From: Alphaproteobacteria bacterium
GTDB taxonomy: Bacteria; Pseudomonadota; Alphaproteobacteria; Rickettsiales; UBA8987
Reading direction: 5' to 3'
Assembly (NCBI GenBank): GCA_023269645.1
Contig: JAHFPR010000095.1
Span: forward strand, 1 to 7,715
Length of the DNA stretch: 7,715 nucleotides
Below, piece by piece: positions 4,833 through 7,715 of this stretch (position 1 is the first letter of the stretch; each line of letters opens with the position of its first letter). Under the pieces are notes generated by a model. The model was not told the origin of the DNA. It worked only from the letters and a program-made list of their open reading frames with translations, and searched no databases. Position numbers and translations under genes: made by a program.

Positions 4833-6101
4833 CTAACTCTCCTGCCATTCCGCTGCCTGTTTTTTGATGTGCGGCTTGCGTTGGGTTACGGTTTTTGGCG
4901 CAGGCGCGGCTGAGGGCAGGGGCTTCTTCGCGCCGGAAACCACAGGCCGCTCGCCGATCAGCGGGTGCACCACCTTGCCTTGATAGGTGAGCAGGGTGCT
5001 TTTGGTGATTTCGTCCTCCAGATTAATGACGAGCGCAGGTGCGCCGGATTCATTGATTTTCACCAGATGCTTCACGAAATTGAACAGGTTGGTGGCGAAC
5101 AGGCGGCTGGCATCCTGCGCCACGAGGCTCGGCAGATTTTCGTGCCCGATAATGATGATGCCCGCCGTGATGGAGGTTTTTCCGCGCTCGGTGCAGGCAC
5201 AGTTTCCGCCCGCCGATGCGGCCATATCCACGATCACCGAGCCGGGCTTCATTGAGTGCACCATCGCGCGGGTGATGAGGGTGGGTGCTGGCTTTCCGGG
5301 AATCAGCGCGGTGGTGATGACAATATCCTGATCTTTGATAACCTCCGCAAGCAGTGCCTCCTGCCGTTTTTTATAGTCCTCGTCCATCTCCTTCGCATAA
5401 CCGCCCGCCGTTTCCGCATCCGCTTTAAGCGCGGGAACCTCGATGAACGTCGCGCCCAGGCTTTCCACCTGCTCCTTTGCCACCGGACGAACATCGAACG
5501 CAGAAACCACCGCGCCCAGCCGCTTCGCCGTGGCGATGGCCTGCAAGCCAGCAACGCCCGCGCCGAGAATCAATGCCTTCGCGGGTTTTACTGTGCCCGC
5601 CGCCGTCATCATGAGCGGCACGATTTTCTGCGTGGTGGCCACTGCCTCAATCACCGCGCGATAGCCCGCCAGGTTGCTCTGCGAGGAAAGCACGTCCATG
5701 CTCTGTGCGCGCGAGATGCGCGGGATCATTTCCAGGCTGAAGGCCATCACCTGCCGCGTGGCAAGGTCGTGGATTTCCCCGGTATAGGCAAACGGCGAAA
5801 GCAGGCTGATGAGTGCCGCGCCCTTCGGTAGATGGTCAATGAGGAGGGAGTCATCCGCCAACCGCTCAAACGGCGGCTGGATTTTTACAATCACCGCGCT
5901 GTTCGTAAGGAGTGTGGGAAGTGTGGATTCAATGGACGCACCGGCGGAGGCATACTCCTCATCCGTAAAACCCGCTGCCGCGCCCGCGCCGCTTTCCACG
6001 CAGATGCTCGCGCCAAGCGCGGTGAATTTCCTTGCCGTTTCCGGTGTAACGGCAACGCGCCGCTCCCCGACGCTCCGTTCTTTCATTACGGTGATTTTCA
6101 T
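4833..6101 (-). CDS. pntAA: Proton-translocating NAD(P) transhydrogenase, NAD(H)-binding alpha subunit part 1 (PntAA)
   Basis: This is domain I of the transhydrogenase, the peripheral subunit that binds NAD(H) and passes hydride to NADP+ on PntB while protons cross the inner membrane. Over 422 residues, MPRISRAQSMDVLSSQSNLA-type sequence at 125-145 gives the NAD-contacting Arg128, Gln133 and Asp136 of the R. rubrum protein. The Rossmann motif is GAGVAGLQA (180-188). The mobile loop is GGYAKEM with Tyr235. ITTALIPGKPAP (262-273) and AGGNC (297-301) separate it from alanine dehydrogenase. A tail from about 390 is Ala/Pro/Lys-rich and hydrophilic, about 30 residues beyond the R. rubrum end, without membrane segments. 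A Shine-Dalgarno AAGG lies 9 bases before the ATG. The membrane subunits PntAB and PntB are not adjacent: folE follows downstream and unrelated small genes precede. Confidence 0.93.
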   Translation of the reverse strand: MKITVMKERSVGERRVAVTPETARKFTALGASICVESGAGAAAGFTDEEYASAGASIESTLPTLLTNSAVIVKIQPPFERLADDSLLIDHLPKGAALISLLSPFAYTGEIHDLATRQVMAFSLEMIPRISRAQSMDVLSSQSNLAGYRAVIEAVATTQKIVPLMMTAAGTVKPAKALILGAGVAGLQAIATAKRLGAVVSAFDVRPVAKEQVESLGATFIEVPALKADAETAGGYAKEMDEDYKKRQEALLAEVIKDQDIVITTALIPGKPAPTLITRAMVHSMKPGSVIVDMAASAGGNCACTERGKTSITAGIIIIGHENLPSLVAQDASRLFATNLFNFVKHLVKINESGAPALVINLEDEITKSTLLTYQGKVVHPLIGERPVVSGAKKPLPSAAPAPKTVTQRKPHIKKQAAEWQES

Positions 6102-6174
6102 AGCGGATACCCTTATTCCTTACACCTTATGTGTAGAGAATTTCCGCATGGATTGCCAGGGGTTTTTGATGGCA

Positions 6175-6206
6175 GTGTCATCCTTGAGCGTAGCGAAGGA
6201 GGACAC
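6175..6206. repeat. GTCAT-containing hairpin repeat between the 54-residue gene and pntAA
   Basis: Bases 6175-6185 pair with 6196-6206 with one mismatch around a 10-base GC-containing loop. It starts at the base next to the TGA of the small gene upstream and so could end or stabilise that transcript; no T-tract follows on the minus strand, so it is not a standard factor-independent terminator. The GTCATCC..TAGCG..GGA form is like the arms of the longer palindromic elements, present here as a single arm. Confidence 0.55.
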
Positions 6207-6371
6207 TCACCCTTCCGCGCGGGCGCGGTGCTTCTGCCCGAAGCGAAGGGTATCAACGCCAAACACTTCTTCCATCAGCGCGTGAATGCCTGCCATGTTG
6301 CTGTTGCTCTCCAGCCCGGTAAGGGTCAGGCTGTGATCTTTCCGTTCGAGGATGATGCTATCTTCCGTCAT
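6207..6371 (-). CDS. Unrecognised 54-residue protein, second gene of a two-gene operon
   Basis: I do not recognise it. The product begins MTEDSIILERKDHSLTLTG, followed by a likely amphipathic helix (MAGIHALMEEVFGV, residues 26-39) and a basic end (RFGQKHRARAEG). It has no export signal or cysteine. Evidence that it is real is translational: GGAGGTGAT, an almost perfect anti-16S match, lies 9 bases before the ATG, and the ATG is one base after the stop codon of the gene upstream. A hairpin repeat begins right after its TGA. It might be a small regulator or partner of the 99-residue protein. Confidence 0.62.
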   Translation of the reverse strand: MTEDSIILERKDHSLTLTGLESNSNMAGIHALMEEVFGVDTLRFGQKHRARAEG

Positions 6372-6372
6372 G

Positions 6373-6672
6373 TTAAATCACCTCCCGGAATGCTTCCGCG
6401 AGATGTTCAAGGTAGGTGTTCCGAGCTTCGGAAGAAGGCAGTCTCTCATCCACTACCGTGAGCTTTACCGCGTCGCAATGCGGGAGTTTTGTAACGTGCA
6501 GACTGGTTTGCAGCAGAAGGTGGCGGGCGTAATCCTCCCGCACGAAATATTCCAGACGATCCTGTAATAATTCCGCACGCGCCGGATTCTGCCGTGCTTT
6601 GACCAGTGCATCCGCAGTGGCATAAAGCACTTCCGCCGCAGGATAACGTGTAGGCTTCGATAAACGTGGCAT
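6373..6672 (-). CDS. Unrecognised 99-residue, mostly helical protein, first gene of a two-gene operon
   Basis: I do not recognise the family. The product starts MPRLSKPTRYPAAEVLYATA, with predicted helices at about 11-24, 29-50 and 84-98; a central part (LLLQTSLHVTKLPHCDAVKLTVVDERL, about 49-75) could be strand-forming. There is no signal peptide, membrane segment or metal motif beyond one His-Cys pair. The start at 6672 is chosen since GGGAGG lies 8 bases upstream; an ATG at 6678 would be too close to it, and one at 6720 gives an unlikely Cys-rich extension. The stop is one base before the 54-residue gene, so both are surely one transcript. Confidence 0.68.
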   Translation of the reverse strand: MPRLSKPTRYPAAEVLYATADALVKARQNPARAELLQDRLEYFVREDYARHLLLQTSLHVTKLPHCDAVKLTVVDERLPSSEARNTYLEHLAEAFREVI

Positions 6673-6718
6673 TTGCATTCCCTCCCGAAGAAACCCTTGA
6701 TAACAACTTCCAAAACAC

Positions 6719-6747
6719 AACTTACAGTTATGGTTTTTTCAAGTCAA
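6719..6747 (-). promoter_or_regulatory. Possible promoter of the 99/54-residue operon
   Basis: On the minus strand, TTGACT (6747-6742), a 17-base A-rich spacer and TAAGTT (6724-6719) lie about 46 bases before the chosen ATG. The -35 is near consensus, the -10 weak. Confidence 0.4.
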
Positions 6748-6950
6748 CACCATGCAGGTTGTATAACTATGAGTTGATTGATTTTTCCAAAAATCGGAAG
6801 AAAGTTTAGGGATATAAAGTGGATTTATTTAAGGTAGTACAAACATAATATACTGTAATATATAGTATATATCACGAAACATTTTTGATGTTGCGCCAAT
6901 ACAACAGGTAGTAAAAAACCATCTCATGGTTGTGTAACTTAAGAAATTTC
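6748..6950. other. AT-rich spacer without a gene
   Basis: No coding region is supported here. It holds an AT palindrome with 7-base arms (ATATACT 6848-6854, AGTATAT 6864-6870, 9-base gap) and a near-repeat GGTTGTATAACT / GGTTGTGTAACT (about 6757-6768 and 6928-6939, one difference). The terminator-like hairpin at 6913-6931 is listed separately. The sequence is far more AT-rich than the flanking coding regions. Confidence 0.5.
6913..6931 (-). terminator. Weak terminator-like hairpin after the PIN-domain remnant
   Basis: On the minus strand AACCAT-GAG-ATGGTT is followed by a T6 run (6918-6913 overlapping the arm). It lies 20 bases past the last codon of the vapC-like remnant, as expected for its former terminator. 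The stem is short and AT-rich, so efficiency is doubtful. Confidence 0.35.
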
Positions 6951-7177
6951 TCAGCGCGGAGGGGGAGATCGCTCGGTGAGAATTTTCACTTCGTAGCGTG
7001 ACCATTCCCGTGTTGCAGGTGAGCAAGGGCAGTTGTTCTGCCTGCGCCTGCGCCACCAGCAGGCGGGCGAAGGGATCGCGGTGGTGCAGCGAAAGCGCGC
7101 GGCATTACTCGATATACGAAACTTTAATAGGAAGTATCTCGAACCCGTAATCAGGCAATACCCGGTAGAAATTTTCC
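6951..7177 (-). pseudogene. Decayed PIN-domain (VapC-type) toxin, C-terminal half
   Basis: Read on the minus strand, the frame gives YRVLPDYGFEILPIKVSYIE, then a TAA stop (7107-7105), then CRALSLHHRDPFARLLVAQA, continuing QAEQLPLLTCNT. LPI...LHHRDPFxRLLxAQA..E.LPLLT is the C-terminal signature of PIN-domain toxins (type II VapC RNases), including the conserved Asp of HRDPF. After LLTCNT the frame loses similarity, but removing one G of the GGG near 7000 gives EWSRYEVKIL and a TGA at 6951, a plausible family C-terminus. Thus it has a premature stop and a probable frameshift, and the N-terminal half with the first catalytic Asp is missing: a palindromic repeat begins where it should continue. 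No VapB antitoxin gene is seen. The PIN origin is confident; exact lesions depend on alignment. Confidence 0.75.
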
Positions 7178-7282
7178 GTCATTCCAGCGCAAGCTGGAAT
7201 CCAGCCAAAGCCGCGTCTGCGGCGGAAAGGTTTTTAGCGGCGTAGACACGCCGCACTGGATACCAGCGTTCGCTGGTATGAC
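7178..7282. repeat. 105-bp MITE-like palindromic element with 27-bp imperfect inverted ends
   Basis: Left end 7178-7204 and right end 7256-7282 are inverted copies, 23 of 27 positions matching. Each end is itself a hairpin: ATTCCAGC/GCTGGAAT on the left, ATACCAGCG/CGCTGGTAT on the right. The plan is GTCAT-hairpin-ATCCAG, middle, CTGGAT-hairpin-ATGAC, as in the element at 4723-4824. The middle adds further GC hairpins (GCCGC-GTCT-GCGGC and GCGGCGT-AGAC-ACGCCGC). It lies 8 bases past the stop of the oxidoreductase gene and borders the PIN-domain remnant, and may act as transcript end. Confidence 0.8.
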
Positions 7283-7290
7283 GAAAATCC

Positions 7291-7715
7291 TTACTCCCCC
7301 GTCACAATCCGATCCACCAGCTGCTTCACGGTGGGGATGAAGCCGCCCTTGTAGAACGGGTCTTCGGCGAAGCGGTAGCCGTTATGGCCGGAGAACATGA
7401 GCTGGTGTTCCACCGGGTCGCCGCGTTCGGGGTTGTAATGGATAATGTCCTGCAGCGATTTCTGGATGCAGAAGCTGCGCGGATCGGTGCGCTTGCCGGT
7501 GGTGTATTCGTCGTGATCCTTCCAGTTGCTGAAGCGGCAGTGGCTCAGGCAGCCCATGCAATCCACCTGATCCTTCAGGATTTCCCGCGCCTTGGGCTTG
7601 GTGACGAAAATCAGCGTGGAATCCGGGGTTTTCAGGGGTTCATCATAGCCTTCAAGTATCCAGTGCTGCGCGCGAGAGAAATCATCCGGAGAAATATAAA
7701 CAAACCGTGCCCGCG
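7291..7715 (-). CDS. Nitronate monooxygenase/NPD-family flavin oxidoreductase, C-terminal part (N-terminus outside the window)
   Basis: The visible 141 residues run from RARFVYISPDDFSRAQ through EPLKTPDSTLIFVTKPKAREI to a Cys-rich segment DCMGCLSHCRFSNW, then DPRSFCIQKSLQDI, EHQLMFSGHNGYRF and a final DPFYKGGFIPTVKQLVDRIV. I recall this C-terminal extension from 2-nitropropane dioxygenase/nitronate monooxygenase-like FMN enzymes of alphaproteobacteria; the FMN-binding barrel itself would be upstream, outside the window. The CxxCxxxC pattern plus the later Cys (SFC) suggests a metal or Fe-S site, which is inference. The frame is open to the right edge, and the first ATG inside (7566) is not the true start because coding similarity continues upstream. 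Substrate cannot be told. Confidence 0.7.
   Translation of the reverse strand, partial: RARFVYISPDDFSRAQHWILEGYDEPLKTPDSTLIFVTKPKAREILKDQVDCMGCLSHCRFSNWKDHDEYTTGKRTDPRSFCIQKSLQDIIHYNPERGDPVEHQLMFSGHNGYRFAEDPFYKGGFIPTVKQLVDRIVTGE

Noticed and set aside
4965..5831. Plus-strand open frames of 96-191 codons over pntAA
   Set aside because: Antisense shadows in a GC-rich gene; no ribosome sites or family features.
5832..6461. 209-codon plus-strand open frame
   Set aside because: It spans the pntAA start, a hairpin repeat and the two small minus-strand genes, which have strong Shine-Dalgarno sites; no family resemblance.
6829..7056. 75-codon minus-strand open frame as an intact gene
   Set aside because: Its first half is the internal AQAQAEQLPLLT part of the PIN-domain remnant and the rest is out-of-frame and intergenic; it is a fragment, not a gene.
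7033..7245. 70-codon plus-strand open frame
   Set aside because: Antisense to the PIN-domain remnant and running into the palindromic repeat; no supporting signals.

Overview
The window looks like a chromosomal segment of an alphaproteobacterium. The evidence is the protein content: a separate PntAA-type transhydrogenase subunit close to the Rhodospirillum rubrum domain I sequence, a stand-alone HisI and a monothiol-length GrxC. Genes sit mostly on the minus strand; grxC is the only confident plus-strand gene. Core genes are GC-rich, while the intergenic spacers and one small gene cassette are visibly AT-rich. The order or genus cannot be told from the sequence alone.

Layout, left to right. 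(1) 1-1253: N-terminal 417 residues of a secreted filamentous-haemagglutinin-type (two-partner secretion) protein, cut by the left window edge, with a near-consensus promoter and A/T-tract upstream region at 1371-1420. (2) 1553-2126: a short exported TonB C-terminal-domain protein downstream of a tRNA-His gene. (3) 2127-2600: a leader rich in inverted repeats, then glutaredoxin grxC. (4) 2617-3969: hisI behind a tightly packed AT-rich cassette of three small genes (DUF3467-like protein, Ser-rich winged-helix-like protein, unrecognised basic protein), with its own promoter. (5) 4031-6101: folE (GTP cyclohydrolase I) and pntAA, separated by a 102-bp palindromic element. (6) 6207-6672: a two-gene operon of unrecognised small proteins of 54 and 99 residues. 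(7) 6951-7177: a decayed PIN-domain (VapC-type) toxin gene, abutting a second palindromic element. (8) 7291-7715: C-terminal part of a nitronate monooxygenase/NPD-family flavin oxidoreductase, cut by the right edge.

The housekeeping genes serve unrelated pathways (histidine, folate/pterin, redox, NADPH supply) and do not form one functional cluster. The least ordinary items are the DUF3467 cassette that drives into hisI, the GTCAT-bounded palindromic elements whose arms keep hairpin pairing despite changed sequence, a possible pseudoknot hiding the grxC ribosome binding site, the broken vapC remnant next to one of the repeats, and the lone pntAA without pntAB/pntB beside it.
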